A DNA stretch of 64,000 nt from Arthrobacter sp. zg-Y919 (GCF_030142045.1 NZ_CP126242.1:1178001-1242000); one strand, 5' to 3'. Positions 1 through 8,726 are shown, counted from the stretch's first letter. Numbers and translations are program-made. Notes: generated by a model not told the origin, from the letters alone.

Positions 1-70
1 ATGCCGGTGATGTACCCGCTGGATTGAAAACGCTAGGGTCCTGCCAACGGATCTACTGAGGGAGCCTCCC

Positions 71-810
71 ATGAGCACAGAAACCGCCGGACGCGTTGCC
101 CTGGTCACCGGAGGATCCGGTGGGATCGGCGCGGCGGTGGTCCGCCGGCTGGCTGCGGACGGTTATTCGGTGGGGGTGCATTATGCCCGCAACAGTGCCA
201 AAGCCCAGTCCCTCGTGGCGGACGTGGCGGCGGCGGGCGGGCAGGGCCTCGCCGTCGGCGGTGACGTGGGGGATGAAGTGGATATGGCCGCCGCGTTCGA
301 CGCCGTCGAGGCAGCATTCGGCGGGATCGACGTCGTCGTGAATACCGCCGGAATCATGATCATTGCGCCCATCGCCGAGTTGAACCTCGCGGACCTGGAC
401 CGGATGCACCATACGAATATCCGGGGCACGTTCGTGGTGTCGCAGCAGGCGGCGCGCCGGGTCCGTCCGGGCGGCGCCATCATTAACTTTTCCACCACGG
501 TACGGCGCACCCAGTACCCGGCTACGGTGCCTACGTGGCCAGTAAGGCGGCTGTGGAGGGGATGACGCTGATCCTGGCGCGCGAACTGCGCGGCCGCGAC
601 GTCACGGTCAATGCGGTCGCACCCGGGCCGACGGCGACTGCACTGTTCCTGGATGGCAAGGACGAGGACACCGTCCGCCGCCTGGCCGAGGCGCCGCCGC
701 TGCAACGGCTGGGCCAGCCCGGGGACATCGCGGAAACCGTTGCCTTCCTTGCCGGGCCGGGCCGCTGGATCAACGGCCAGGTGCTCTATGCGAATGGGGG
801 ACTGGCGTAA
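71..810 (+). pseudogene. SDR-family NAD(P)-dependent oxidoreductase, broken by a one-base deletion
   Basis: Two reading frames together form one complete short-chain dehydrogenase/reductase of about 246 residues. The first part starts at ATG 71 behind a GAGGGAG ribosome-binding site and carries the cofactor motif TGGSGGIG (residues 13-20) and NTAG. The second part, in another frame, carries the catalytic Tyr-x-x-x-Lys (AYVASK, Tyr codon at 532), the NAVAPGPT segment and the C-terminal GQVLYANGGLA. The frames meet at 515-522, where the proline codon after TAC has only two bases (CC) before GGC TAC. The first frame then stops at 565. The substrate cannot be told. Everything outside the junction is intact, so this is either a very recent inactivation or a sequencing error. 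Confidence 0.85.
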
Positions 811-834
811 ATCGGCCTGTGCGAGGATGGGCCG

Positions 835-1863
835 GTGAACGCACTTCTCGCCGGTCCGCGCGGCCGCCGCCTGTGCCTGGAACTTGTGTCGGAACTTGAT
901 CCGCGGGTCAGGGCAGCCGTGTTTGAGCTGGGGTACGAGCTCGACCCCGGAAAAGGAATGTCGGTGGTCCTGTTTGGACCGGGCGCCGGGGCTTCCCGGG
1001 TCATTCCTTCGCCGCAGGAGCTGGCTGCGCTCCTCGTATCCGTTGACCTGAGCCGGGTGGATGCCGAACTGGTCTTCGCAGCCCTCGAAAGCACTGTGCT
1101 CACCGCTATGTACTGGCAGCCGCCGGACGGAGTCGACGTGCTCGCGGCACTTCCGGCTATTCAGGAGGCCCTCGGTCCTGTGGCCGCGCGGGTCGCGGAC
1201 GCTGCGCCGCACCTGGGCCGGCCCCGCCGGACAGAACAGTGGGCCATCGACTGGCGGGAGCCGGACGACCCGGCGCCGCTGGGATCGGATCTGCGGCAGG
1301 CATTGGAGCGGTGGAGCCGGAACATACGGATGGACGAGGCCCGGGCTCTGGAGGCGGCGCGTGAGGTGCGCTCCAACTGGTCCGGTTCCTGGTGGTCGAT
1401 TCCGTCCGGACTACTGAGCACCGTGGGATGCATACCAGCCGGGCTGAGCCTTGTGGAGGATGCCCCGGGGTGGCACGGTGCTGTGACCATCCCGGTCCGT
1501 GGAACCGGCCGGACCTTCGAGATCCACACTGCGGAGGACTGGGTCCACTTGTGCAGGAGGCACCCGCTTGGGGTGACCGCTTCGCGCCGGCACGACTGGT
1601 TCCGCGTGACCGGCCGGGACGGCCGTTGGGTGATCCCCGACTGGGAAGGCGTTGCGGACGAGTGGGACGCCGTTCATCTGACGGTCGAGGGCTACCTCAG
1701 CAGTGCCGGGCGGGCATTGGAGGTCGACGCTGAGCGGGCGTCGGTGATTGCCGGGTGGGATCCGGACCGGACCATCTGGCTGTCAGATGTGGTCCGTGAG
1801 ACGGGACCGCGGCAGTTCTGGCACCGCGCCCAGCAGGGCGACCTCTGGAGGCAGTCCACCTAA
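835..1863 (+). CDS. hypothetical protein, 342 aa
   Basis: The protein begins at a GTG preceded by GAGG and has normal actinobacterial codon use throughout. I do not recognise a family. It has no signal peptide or membrane segment, is acidic and rich in Trp (for example WSGSWWSIPSG near residue 185 and WVIPDWEGVADEWDAV near 270), and reads as a soluble cytoplasmic protein. The C-terminal half, with RxHDWFRVTGRDGRWVIPDW, looks like the most conserved part. It starts 24 bases after the broken SDR gene and may share its transcript. No function is assigned. Confidence 0.7.
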   Translation: MNALLAGPRGRRLCLELVSELDPRVRAAVFELGYELDPGKGMSVVLFGPGAGASRVIPSPQELAALLVSVDLSRVDAELVFAALESTVLTAMYWQPPDGVDVLAALPAIQEALGPVAARVADAAPHLGRPRRTEQWAIDWREPDDPAPLGSDLRQALERWSRNIRMDEARALEAAREVRSNWSGSWWSIPSGLLSTVGCIPAGLSLVEDAPGWHGAVTIPVRGTGRTFEIHTAEDWVHLCRRHPLGVTASRRHDWFRVTGRDGRWVIPDWEGVADEWDAVHLTVEGYLSSAGRALEVDAERASVIAGWDPDRTIWLSDVVRETGPRQFWHRAQQGDLWRQST

Positions 1864-1960
1864 GCGGCTGTTCCTCCACTGCTGCACCGCGAAAGGAGCT
1901 TCTCCACATGCCGGGTGTCCGGGGGTGGGACCTTGTTGGACGGCGGCCATTGTTGTGGGC

Positions 1961-2317
1961 ATGAGAGCCAAAGACATCCTGGGCAACCGCGGCGAAGAGC
2001 TCGCGGCGCAGTATCTGACCGAGGCCGGGTTGAGCATCATTGACCGCAACTGGCGGTGCCCGGAGGGGGAGATCGATCTGGTGGCGGTGGACGGTGCCAC
2101 CCTGGTGGTGGTCGAAGTGAAGACGCGCTCCTCCGTGAATTTCGGACACCCGTTTGAAGCTATTGGCGAGGATAAGCTGGCCCGCCTGTATTTGCTGGCC
2201 GGCGCCTGGGCGCGGGCTCACAGCCGCTATTTCACCCACCGCCGGGTGGACGCCGTGGCGGTGCTCGACGACGGCACGAATCCGCCGGTCGTGGAGCATC
2301 TGCGGGGGATTTCCTAG
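1961..2317 (+). CDS. yraN: YraN family (UPF0102) nuclease-fold protein
   Basis: A 118-residue protein of the UPF0102/YraN family. The N-terminus (GNRGEELAAQYL) and the core EIDLVAVDG...VVVEVKTRS give the E-x-D...E-x-K arrangement of a restriction-endonuclease-like fold, and KLARLYLLAGAW follows as usual. I chose ATG 1961 because it gives the family's typical MRAKDILG start; the same frame extends upstream but without family similarity. In many bacteria yraN is followed directly by comM and dprA. Here those genes are downstream on the same strand but separated by a reversed gene. The biochemical role is not established; the neighbourhood suggests DNA metabolism. Confidence 0.9.
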   Translation: MRAKDILGNRGEELAAQYLTEAGLSIIDRNWRCPEGEIDLVAVDGATLVVVEVKTRSSVNFGHPFEAIGEDKLARLYLLAGAWARAHSRYFTHRRVDAVAVLDDGTNPPVVEHLRGIS

Positions 2318-2330
2318 GCGGAAGCCAAAG

Positions 2331-2371
2331 AACCCCGGCATCTCGGGCTGTTAGGCCGGGACGCCGGGGTT
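2331..2371. terminator. bidirectional terminator-like hairpin between yraN and the convergent membrane-protein gene
   Basis: AACCCCGGC at 2331-2339 pairs with GCCGGGGTT at 2363-2371. The 23-base loop can itself fold through CCGG-type pairs. It sits between two convergent stop codons, so it can serve both strands. There is no long T-run. Confidence 0.55.
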
Positions 2372-2393
2372 CCTATAGGGATGCGTAGGCTGA

Positions 2394-3230
2394 TTAGCGA
2401 CCACTGCACATGACATGGTCCGCAATTTGGGTGCAACCACCACCTCCGCCGCTACCAGCGGGTGGGGGAGTCCATCCGCCTGTGCCACTGCCTCCGCTGA
2501 CCGGTGCGGGAGCTGGGGCAGGAGCCGGTACATAAGGAGCCGGTGCGACAGGTGCAGGAGCGTAGTTGCTGGGAGCCTGCGGAGCCGGAGCATAGGCAGT
2601 GCCGCCGCCGGCGTACTGGGGCTGTGCCGCCGGTGCCGGGACTTGCGCTGCACCGGTCTGTGCAGCCGCCGCCTGTTCAGCCACCGCAGCTTCGCCCGTC
2701 GTTGCGTTCCCGGCTTCCTCGAGGGTCTGTGCTTCAGCGGCATCTGCTGCTGCCTTGTCCTCGGCTGCACGCTTCGCCCCCGCCTGGAAAGCGCTGATGT
2801 CCGCATTCAGCTCCTCGGCGGCTTCATCGAGCTTGCCCGCCTGTGCGTTGGCCGTCTTACTGCTGTCCCGGAGTGCCTTGGCCTCTTCGCGGCTGTCGCA
2901 GTCGCCCGCAAGATCGCTCTCGGTGAGGCCGGCCGTGGCGTTGTCCATGGTCTTCAGCAGGGCCGCTGCGCCGTCGTGTTTGTCGTAGCCTTCAGCGCCG
3001 TTTGCCAGTTCACGGGCCTTATCCGCCGTCTCGACGGAGGCCTTGACGGTTTCGGCGGTTTTCTCCGCGGACGTGGTTGCGTCGGTGCAGAGCCGGTTGG
3101 TCTGGCCGTTGCTGATGTTCGCACCGACGAAGGTGCCGGCGGTCAGGACGCATACGGCCGCTGCGCCGAGGGCAGCGATGACCAGTGTCTTCCTGCCGCG
3201 GCTCGGAGGGGTCTGCGGGCTTTCGGTCAT
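2394..3230 (-). CDS. membrane-anchored Ala-rich coiled-coil protein with Pro/Gly-rich tail
   Basis: A 278-residue protein that I cannot assign to a named family. After a short basic N-terminus (SRGRKT) there is one hydrophobic helix at about residues 15-38, then an Ala/Glu/Lys-rich helical region (about 45-200) likely to form coiled coil, then a tail of Ala-Pro repeats (PAPVAPAPYVPAPAP) and a glycine run leading to a Cys-containing end (CTQIADHVMCSGR). The topology suggests an inner-membrane anchor with the coiled coil and tail outside. ATG 3230 has AAGGAAA eight bases upstream. It is transcribed opposite to yraN and comM and sits between them. The two terminal cysteines could form a disulphide. 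Confidence 0.7.
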   Translation of the reverse strand: MTESPQTPPSRGRKTLVIAALGAAAVCVLTAGTFVGANISNGQTNRLCTDATTSAEKTAETVKASVETADKARELANGAEGYDKHDGAAALLKTMDNATAGLTESDLAGDCDSREEAKALRDSSKTANAQAGKLDEAAEELNADISAFQAGAKRAAEDKAAADAAEAQTLEEAGNATTGEAAVAEQAAAAQTGAAQVPAPAAQPQYAGGGTAYAPAPQAPSNYAPAPVAPAPYVPAPAPAPAPVSGGSGTGGWTPPPAGSGGGGGCTQIADHVMCSGR

Positions 3231-3553
3231 GATGGATTTCCTTGTTCAGGTGCCCGCAGTGCTTGAAAAACCATGGGCTGATGTTTGATTTCCTGCTGAT
3301 CTCTATCGGCGGGGATCGGCGGGTCGAAAGTAAGGGCCCTTTGGGAGCGTCCGTTTCCACCGCCACTCGTCCTTTCCTCCCCAGCCGGCAACGAGGTCCC
3401 GGAGCCCGGGGAGTTGTCGACATCCGCAGACCATGACGCCACGCGTCCGGTGAGGGCCGGACATGCTCGGGCCATGAACACCCAAGACACACGCTGCAGC
3501 GCCGTTCCTCGCCGCGAAGATACCTCCGGCGACACCGCCGCCGAGGCAGCTCA
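3231..3553. other. divergent intergenic region upstream of comM
   Basis: The 323 bases between the membrane-protein gene (minus) and comM (plus) must hold promoters for both. I see no clear sigma-70 pair and no strong hairpin. The last 80 bases contain the short frame listed separately. Confidence 0.4.
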
Positions 3554-3557
3554 GTGA
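3474..3557 (+). CDS. possible 27-aa leader peptide overlapping the comM start
   Basis: An ATG at 3474 opens a 27-codon frame rich in charged residues and Ala, ending at a TGA (3555-3557) that overlaps the GTG start of comM as GTGA. The overlap is the kind used for translational coupling, and the comM ribosome-binding site (GAGG, 3543-3546) lies inside this frame. No family is recognised and no clear ribosome-binding site precedes it, so it may be chance. Confidence 0.25.
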   Translation: MNTQDTRCSAVPRREDTSGDTAAEAAQ

Positions 3558-5101
3558 CACTCGGACGCACCTACGGCGTAGGACTCGTAGGCCTGCAGGG
3601 CAGGATCGTCGAGGTTGAAGCGGATATCGGGCAATCCCTGCCCTCCTTTATCCTGCTGGGGCTGCCCGATGCCTCCCTCAACGAAGCACGGGACCGGGTG
3701 AAGTCCGCGGCAAAGAACGCCGGGCTGCCGCTGAGCCGGCGCCGGATCACGGTCAACCTGATGCCGGCGGACGTACCGAAGCATGGCTCCGGGTTTGATC
3801 TGGCCATTGCGGTCGCCGCCCTCTGCGCCGGCGGGGTATTGCGGAGCCCCGGCCGGTGCATCTTTCTGGCGGAACTCGGACTGGACAGCAGGCTCCGCCC
3901 GATCCGCGGCATCCTGCCGGCGGTCATGGCGGCGGTCTCTGCCGGACACACGGACTTTGTCGTTGCGGCGCAGAACGCAGAGGAAGCAGCGCTGGTTCCC
4001 GGTGCACGGGTACGCGGCTATTCCTGTCTAGCAGAGGTAGCAGCGGATTTTGGTGCCGATCCCGAACAGTTGAACTTTCCGGCACCAGTCGCCAGGACGG
4101 AGGAGGGAACGGATGAGAATGAAGACGAGTCCGACATCAGGATTCCTGACCTCTCCGACGTCGCCGGGCAGCCCGAGGCCCGGTTTGCCGTGGAGGTGGC
4201 TGCGGCCGGGGCGCACCACCTCCTGATGACCGGGCCGCCTGGGGCGGGAAAGACCATGCTGGCGGAACGGCTGCCCGGCATCCTTCCGGACCTTCCGGAC
4301 GACCAGGCCATGGAGGTCACCGCCATCCATTCGCTGGCCTGGCAGGGACGACCATGCCGTCAGCTGCTCCGCAGGCCGCCGTTCGAAAGCCCGCACCACA
4401 CTGCCTCCACCGCGGCGGTGATCGGCGGCGGCGCGGGCATACCCCGTCCCGGTGCCGCTTCCCGCGCACACCGTGGTGTGCTCTTCCTCGACGAAGCACC
4501 CGAGTACGAGCGGCGGGTCCTGGACGGGCTGCGCCAGCCCCTGGAAAGCGGAAGGCTGGTGCTGCACCGGGCGGCGGGAACAGCCGTGTACCCGGCGCGC
4601 TTCCAGCTGGTCCTGGCGGCGAACCCGTGCCCCTGCGGCCTGGCGACAGGGAAGGGGATTGAGTGCACCTGCACCGCCACCCAGCGGCGCCGGTATTTCA
4701 GCCGGCTCTCCGGCCCGCTGCTGGACCGCGTCGATCTGCAGCTCTCGGTCCAGCGGGTTTCACTGGGCGATTATTTTGCCCAAGAGTCCGCAGAGGCGAG
4801 TTCCGCGGTGGCAGCGCGGGTGCGGGAGGCGCGGAAGCTGCAGCGGGACCGGCTCCGGCCGCTGGGCGCGGAAACAAATGCCGAAGTCCCCGGCACCCTG
4901 CTGCGGGACACCCTGCGTCCCCCGGCCGTCGCGACCGCGGCACTGGACCGGGCGATGGAACGCCAACTGCTGACCGCACGCGGCTATGACCGGGTATTGC
5001 GTGTGGCCTGGACCATCGCGGATCTGGTCGGGCACGGGACGCCGGATGCCGACGACGTCGGCCAGGCCCTCGCGTTCCGGCGGCAGGACGCGGCGGCATG
5101 A
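3554..5101 (+). CDS. comM: YifB/ComM family Mg-chelatase-like AAA+ ATPase
   Basis: A 515-residue protein of the YifB/ComM family, known in naturally competent bacteria as a hexameric helicase promoting branch migration during DNA integration. The N-terminal domain begins TYGVGLVGLQGRIVEVEADIG as in the family. The central Mg-chelatase-like ATPase has Walker A GPPGAGKT (residues 227-234) and Walker B VLFLDEA (about 310), followed by PCPCG and the C-terminal helical domain with the RGYDRVLRVAWTIADL segment. Full length for the family. GTG 3554 is chosen because it gives the standard N-terminus and has GAGG at the right distance. It overlaps dprA by four bases (ATGA), so the two are co-transcribed and probably translationally coupled. 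Confidence 0.93.
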   Translation: MTLGRTYGVGLVGLQGRIVEVEADIGQSLPSFILLGLPDASLNEARDRVKSAAKNAGLPLSRRRITVNLMPADVPKHGSGFDLAIAVAALCAGGVLRSPGRCIFLAELGLDSRLRPIRGILPAVMAAVSAGHTDFVVAAQNAEEAALVPGARVRGYSCLAEVAADFGADPEQLNFPAPVARTEEGTDENEDESDIRIPDLSDVAGQPEARFAVEVAAAGAHHLLMTGPPGAGKTMLAERLPGILPDLPDDQAMEVTAIHSLAWQGRPCRQLLRRPPFESPHHTASTAAVIGGGAGIPRPGAASRAHRGVLFLDEAPEYERRVLDGLRQPLESGRLVLHRAAGTAVYPARFQLVLAANPCPCGLATGKGIECTCTATQRRRYFSRLSGPLLDRVDLQLSVQRVSLGDYFAQESAEASSAVAARVREARKLQRDRLRPLGAETNAEVPGTLLRDTLRPPAVATAALDRAMERQLLTARGYDRVLRVAWTIADLVGHGTPDADDVGQALAFRRQDAAA

Positions 5102-6339
5102 GTATCGAAGAGGTGCTGACCGCGCGGGCGGCTCTGTCGCGACTGTTCGAACCCTCGGACATGGCAGGCCTCGCCCTGGTGGCCGCCACCGGTCCAGTCC
5201 ATGCCCTGCAGATCGCCACCGGCAGGTCGACGGCACCTGGTGGAGTGCGGGCCGAAATTGCCACGCACGCGTCCTCGGGCGGCAGCGGGCAAGGTGACGC
5301 GCTGGCAGAGGGGCTCCAACGGTGGAAGCCGCGGGTCGCGGATCTCGCGCCGGACCGGGACCTGGAGACGATCCGCCGGCTGGGCGGGGAACTCCTCGTG
5401 CCGGAGGATCCCCGGTGGCCGGAAGCCCTGCTGCATCTGGAGCTGGGGATGCCGCTCTGCCTATGGGTCCGGGGAACCCTTGACCGGGGACTGCCGGCGC
5501 TCGGCCGCACCGTCGCGGTGGTTGGATCCCGGGATGCGACCGGGTACGGGCTTTCCATAGCCGGAGATATTTCCGCGGGGCTTGCCAACCGCGGATTCAC
5601 CGTCGTCTCCGGAGGTGCTTACGGAATCGACGCGCAGGCGCACCGTTCGGCCCTGGCCTCCGCTCCCGCCGGCACTGCTGCAACCATCGCCGTGATGGCC
5701 GGCGGAGCGGACCGGTTCTACCCGGCCGGCAACGAAGACCTGCTGCGTGCAGTGGCATCCCGAGGGGTGCTGCTGTCCGAGGTACCGCCCGGATCGGCCC
5801 CCACCCGGTGGCGGTTTCTCCAACGGAACCGGATCATCGCCGCACTGAGCGCTGTCACCGTGGTGGTGGAGGCGCGCTGGCGCTCCGGAGCGCTCAACAC
5901 CGCGCATCACGCCGCCGGCCTGGGCCGCGAGGTAGGTGCCGTGCCCGGGTCCGTCTATTCGGCCAACTCCGCCGGCTGCCACCGGCTGCTCCGGGACGGC
6001 AGTGCCGTCTGTGTGACCGATGCCGGGGAAGTTGCCGAACTGGCCGGACCGTTCGGCTCGGGTGCAGCTGCGGGGGATGCGCCGGGGGACTCCGGCGGAC
6101 GTGAAGGCGGCGGACGCGGGGGCGCGAGCGGGGAGAAGCGGTCCGACCATGACGGGCTGGCCGTGCAGGACCTGCTCCTGCTGGATGCGCTCCCGGTGCG
6201 GAACGGAACGACCGTGGACAAACTCGCGTCCGTCGCGGGACTGTCTCCGCCGGGAGTGCGTGCGGGGCTCGCCCGGCTGGAGCTGGAAGGACTCGCCGTG
6301 CGTTCCGAAGCGGATCTCTGGCGTCGGTCCCGGCGCTAG
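5098..6339 (+). CDS. dprA: DNA-processing protein DprA
   Basis: A 413-residue DprA/Smf protein, which in transformable bacteria loads RecA on incoming single-stranded DNA. The N-terminal helical region is followed by the Rossmann-like DprA core, with VAVVGSRDATGYG (about residue 140), VSGGAYGIDAQAH (about 175) and RFLQRNRIIAALS (about 240). A Gly/Ala-rich linker near residues 320-350 leads to a C-terminal winged-helix domain (TVDKLASVAGLSPPGVRAGLARLELEGLA). Its ATG lies inside the comM stop (ATGA). The window does not show whether this organism is naturally competent; both genes are also widespread in non-competent actinobacteria. Confidence 0.94.
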   Translation: MSIEEVLTARAALSRLFEPSDMAGLALVAATGPVHALQIATGRSTAPGGVRAEIATHASSGGSGQGDALAEGLQRWKPRVADLAPDRDLETIRRLGGELLVPEDPRWPEALLHLELGMPLCLWVRGTLDRGLPALGRTVAVVGSRDATGYGLSIAGDISAGLANRGFTVVSGGAYGIDAQAHRSALASAPAGTAATIAVMAGGADRFYPAGNEDLLRAVASRGVLLSEVPPGSAPTRWRFLQRNRIIAALSAVTVVVEARWRSGALNTAHHAAGLGREVGAVPGSVYSANSAGCHRLLRDGSAVCVTDAGEVAELAGPFGSGAAAGDAPGDSGGREGGGRGGASGEKRSDHDGLAVQDLLLLDALPVRNGTTVDKLASVAGLSPPGVRAGLARLELEGLAVRSEADLWRRSRR

Positions 6340-6387
6340 AAGCAGCACCATCGCTCCACCCCACCATCACCCAGGAAGGGAAACACC

Positions 6388-6933
6388 ATGATCATGCACA
6401 AGATTGTCACCTCACCCCTCGGCGTGCTCACCCTAGTCAGCTCGGAGGGCGCCCTGAGCGCAGTCCGGCTGGGACCGCCGCCGGCACCCGCAGGTGCAGG
6501 CACGCCGTACGGCATCGCAGTGGAGGACGGATTCGAGGACGTTGAACGTCAGTTGAGTGAGTACTTCGAGGGCCGGCGGTGCTGCTTCACCGTGGCAACC
6601 AGTCCCGAGGGCACCGAGTTCCAACAAAAGGTATGGGAGCAGGTTGCGGGCATCGGGTACGGCCGGACGGCCAGCTACAAGCAGCTGGCGGTGCTTCTGG
6701 GCGACGCAGCCAAGGCCCGAAGCGTCGGTGCGGCCCTGGCCCGCAACCCGCTGAACCTGGTGGTCCCCACGCACCGCGTCGTGGGCTCCCGCGGAGCACT
6801 GACGGGTTACTCCGGCGGTGTGGACGCCAAGCGGTACCTGCTGGAACTGGAACAGGCACCACAGACCGAGCACCTGCGCCGCAGCTGTGGGCAGGCGGTT
6901 ACCGCCTCGGCGGAAACCTCCAGGTCCGCTTGA
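6388..6933 (+). CDS. O6-alkylguanine-DNA alkyltransferase homologue lacking the catalytic Cys (ATL-like)
   Basis: A 181-residue member of the methylated-DNA:protein-cysteine methyltransferase family. It has the N-terminal domain ([20 protein letters not shown]) and the C-terminal DNA-binding domain, including SYKQLA with the base-flipping Tyr, [12 protein letters not shown] with the arginine finger, and GALTGYSGG. The active-site motif normally reads PCHRV; here it is VPTHRV, with ACG (Thr128, bases 6769-6771) in place of the acceptor Cys. It therefore cannot transfer an alkyl group by the standard reaction. It resembles alkyltransferase-like (ATL) proteins, which bind O6-alkylguanine and flag it for nucleotide excision repair, although those usually have Trp or Ala at this position. 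ATG 6388 has AGGAAGGG upstream. It lies between dprA and xerC. Confidence 0.85.
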   Translation: MIMHKIVTSPLGVLTLVSSEGALSAVRLGPPPAPAGAGTPYGIAVEDGFEDVERQLSEYFEGRRCCFTVATSPEGTEFQQKVWEQVAGIGYGRTASYKQLAVLLGDAAKARSVGAALARNPLNLVVPTHRVVGSRGALTGYSGGVDAKRYLLELEQAPQTEHLRRSCGQAVTASAETSRSA

Positions 6934-7013
6934 ACCGCAGCGACGGGCCGAGTGTCCGGCCCTCCACCGCGTGCCTGCTTGAACGGCAGGGGCAAAGAGA
7001 GAACAGTGAGGAG

Positions 7014-7958
7014 GTGACGTCAAAGGGAACAGCAGGGAGCACGGCATGGCCAGCGGAGTTCCATGCCGCGCTGGAAGGCTTTTGCCGCTACCTCACGGCG
7101 GAGCGCGGTAGGTCCGAACATACCGTCCGGGCCTACGAGTCGGACGTGGCGAAACTGCTCGATTACGCGCTCGGCACCGGAGCGGGCTCGCTGAAGGAAC
7201 TGGACCTGGGGATCCTGCGCGGCTGGTTGGGGGAGCTCAGCGCCGCCGGACAGGCCCGCTCCACCCTGGCCCGCCGTGCCGCCACCGCCCGCAGCTTCGC
7301 CAACTGGGCGCTGCGCGAGGAACTGATTCATGAGAATCCGGCCCTGCGGCTCCGGGCACCCAAGAAGGAAAAGACCCTGCCCGGAGTGCTGCGCAGCAGC
7401 CAGCTGGACGACCTCTTCGAAACCCTGAAGACCGCCGCTGCAGAAGGGGATCCGCTGGCCCTGCGGGACCGTGCAATGGTCGAACTGCTCTACGCCACCG
7501 GCACCCGGGTGGGGGAACTGGCAGGCCTGGACGTGGATGACCTCGATCCCGACCGCAGGACCCTCACGGTGCTGGGCAAGGGTAATAAGGAGCGCACCGT
7601 CCCCTACGGCCTGCCGGCGGCGCTTGCGGTGGACGATTGGCTGCGCCGGGGCCGGCCCGCTCTGGCCACCGGAGAAAGCGGTCCGGCACTTTTCCTGGGC
7701 AAGCGCGGCGGACGCGTCGACCAGCGCCAGGTCCGCAGCGTCGTCGCCGGTCTCCTGGCGGACATGCCGGACACCTCCGCGTCGGGGCCACATGCGCTGC
7801 GCCACTCTGCAGCAACCCACCTGCTGGACGGCGGAGCGGACCTGCGCGCGGTGCAGGAAATCCTGGGCCACTCGTCCCTGGCCACCACCCAGCTGTACAC
7901 CCACGTCTCCGTGGACCGGCTCCGGCAGAGCTACAGCCAGGCCCATCCGCGGGCCTGA
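7014..7958 (+). CDS. xerC: tyrosine recombinase XerC
   Basis: A 314-residue XerC/XerD-type site-specific recombinase that resolves chromosome dimers at dif. The N-terminal SAM-like core-binding domain spans about residues 12-110 ([22 protein letters not shown]). The catalytic domain has the full set: Arg165 (TGTRVGEL), Lys189 (GKGNKER), His260 and Arg263 ([11 protein letters not shown]), His286 ([15 protein letters not shown]) and the nucleophile Tyr295. GTG 7014 is chosen because GAGG lies just upstream and the frame before it has no family similarity. The position next to dprA is usual in actinobacteria, and nothing around it suggests a phage integrase. Confidence 0.92.
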   Translation: MTSKGTAGSTAWPAEFHAALEGFCRYLTAERGRSEHTVRAYESDVAKLLDYALGTGAGSLKELDLGILRGWLGELSAAGQARSTLARRAATARSFANWALREELIHENPALRLRAPKKEKTLPGVLRSSQLDDLFETLKTAAAEGDPLALRDRAMVELLYATGTRVGELAGLDVDDLDPDRRTLTVLGKGNKERTVPYGLPAALAVDDWLRRGRPALATGESGPALFLGKRGGRVDQRQVRSVVAGLLADMPDTSASGPHALRHSAATHLLDGGADLRAVQEILGHSSLATTQLYTHVSVDRLRQSYSQAHPRA

Positions 7959-8014
7959 GCGCGCGGTCGACACGCGCACTCTGCTCACCTTGCGCGGGGG
8001 CACCAAACGATACA

Positions 8015-8044
8015 TTGGCACATAGACGTAACTTACGGCACAAT
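8015..8044 (+). promoter_or_regulatory. possible promoter of the DUF3145 gene
   Basis: TTGGCA (8015-8020) and CACAAT (8039-8044) are separated by 18 bases and lie 86 bases before the start codon. The -35 is good, the -10 is weak. Confidence 0.25.
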
Positions 8045-8129
8045 GATGGACAGCGGACACCTGGCACAATATCCGTCCATACAGCAGCAGGTCGTTGGGG
8101 AAGACGTACCTACAGCTATGGAGGATGGA

Positions 8130-8633
8130 ATGTCTGTTGTGATGGCGCGCGGCGTACTGTTTGTGCACTCAGCCCCTTCCGCGTTGTGCCCTCATATTGA
8201 GTGGGCCATCGGATCCGTCGTGGAAAAGCGAACGGATCTTCAGTGGACCCCTCAGCCGGCGGCGCCCGGAATGGTCCGGGCCGAGATTGCCTGGACCGGG
8301 CCGCAGGGCACCGGTTCCCTGCTCGCGTCCGCCCTGCGTGGCTGGGCGCACCTCCGCTACGAGGTAACGGAGGAACAGAGCGCCGGCGCCGACGGCAGCC
8401 GCTGGGCGCACACCCCCGAGCTGGGCATCTTCCACGCCGCCACCGATGTGCACGGCAACATCATGATCTCCGAGGACCGTATCCGGTACGCCTATGAGAG
8501 CGGTGCCGGGGATCCCTCCGCCGTCTACCATGAGCTGTCCCTCGCCCTGGGCGAGGCCTGGGACGAGGAACTCGAGCCGTTCCGCCACGCCGCCGACGGC
8601 GCGCCGGTGCGCTGGCTGCATCAGGTCGGCTAG
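8130..8633 (+). CDS. DUF3145 family protein
   Basis: A 167-residue protein of the actinobacterial DUF3145 family. Its start ARGVLFVHSAPSALCPHIEWAIG and the middle segment GTGSLLASALRGWAHLRYEVTEE are the family signature, and the length is typical. It is predicted cytoplasmic, with no signal peptide or membrane helix. Function is unknown. ATG 8130 is preferred because GGAGG (8120-8124) sits five bases upstream; ATG 8118 in the same frame is an alternative. It is probably transcribed alone, ending at the bidirectional terminator shared with fabF. Confidence 0.9.
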   Translation: MSVVMARGVLFVHSAPSALCPHIEWAIGSVVEKRTDLQWTPQPAAPGMVRAEIAWTGPQGTGSLLASALRGWAHLRYEVTEEQSAGADGSRWAHTPELGIFHAATDVHGNIMISEDRIRYAYESGAGDPSAVYHELSLALGEAWDEELEPFRHAADGAPVRWLHQVG

Positions 8634-8672
8634 CTGCATTAGGCCGGTAGTCCCACAACCCATAGCAAAAAC

Positions 8673-8712
8673 AAACAGGCGTCCGGGCCCCGCGGGGACC
8701 GGACGCCTGTTT
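8673..8712. terminator. bidirectional intrinsic terminator between DUF3145 gene and fabF
   Basis: A 14-base-pair perfect stem: AAACAGGCGTCCGG (8673-8686) with CCGGACGCCTGTTT (8699-8712). It is flanked by A-rich bases on the left and T on the right, so it can stop both convergent transcripts. Confidence 0.85.
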
Positions 8713-8726
8713 CGTGTGGGAAACGG

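Noticed and set aside
7014-7958. Tyrosine recombinase considered as a phage or island integrase
   Set aside because: It has XerC length and motifs, lies next to dprA, is not beside a tRNA, and no att repeats or phage genes are seen.
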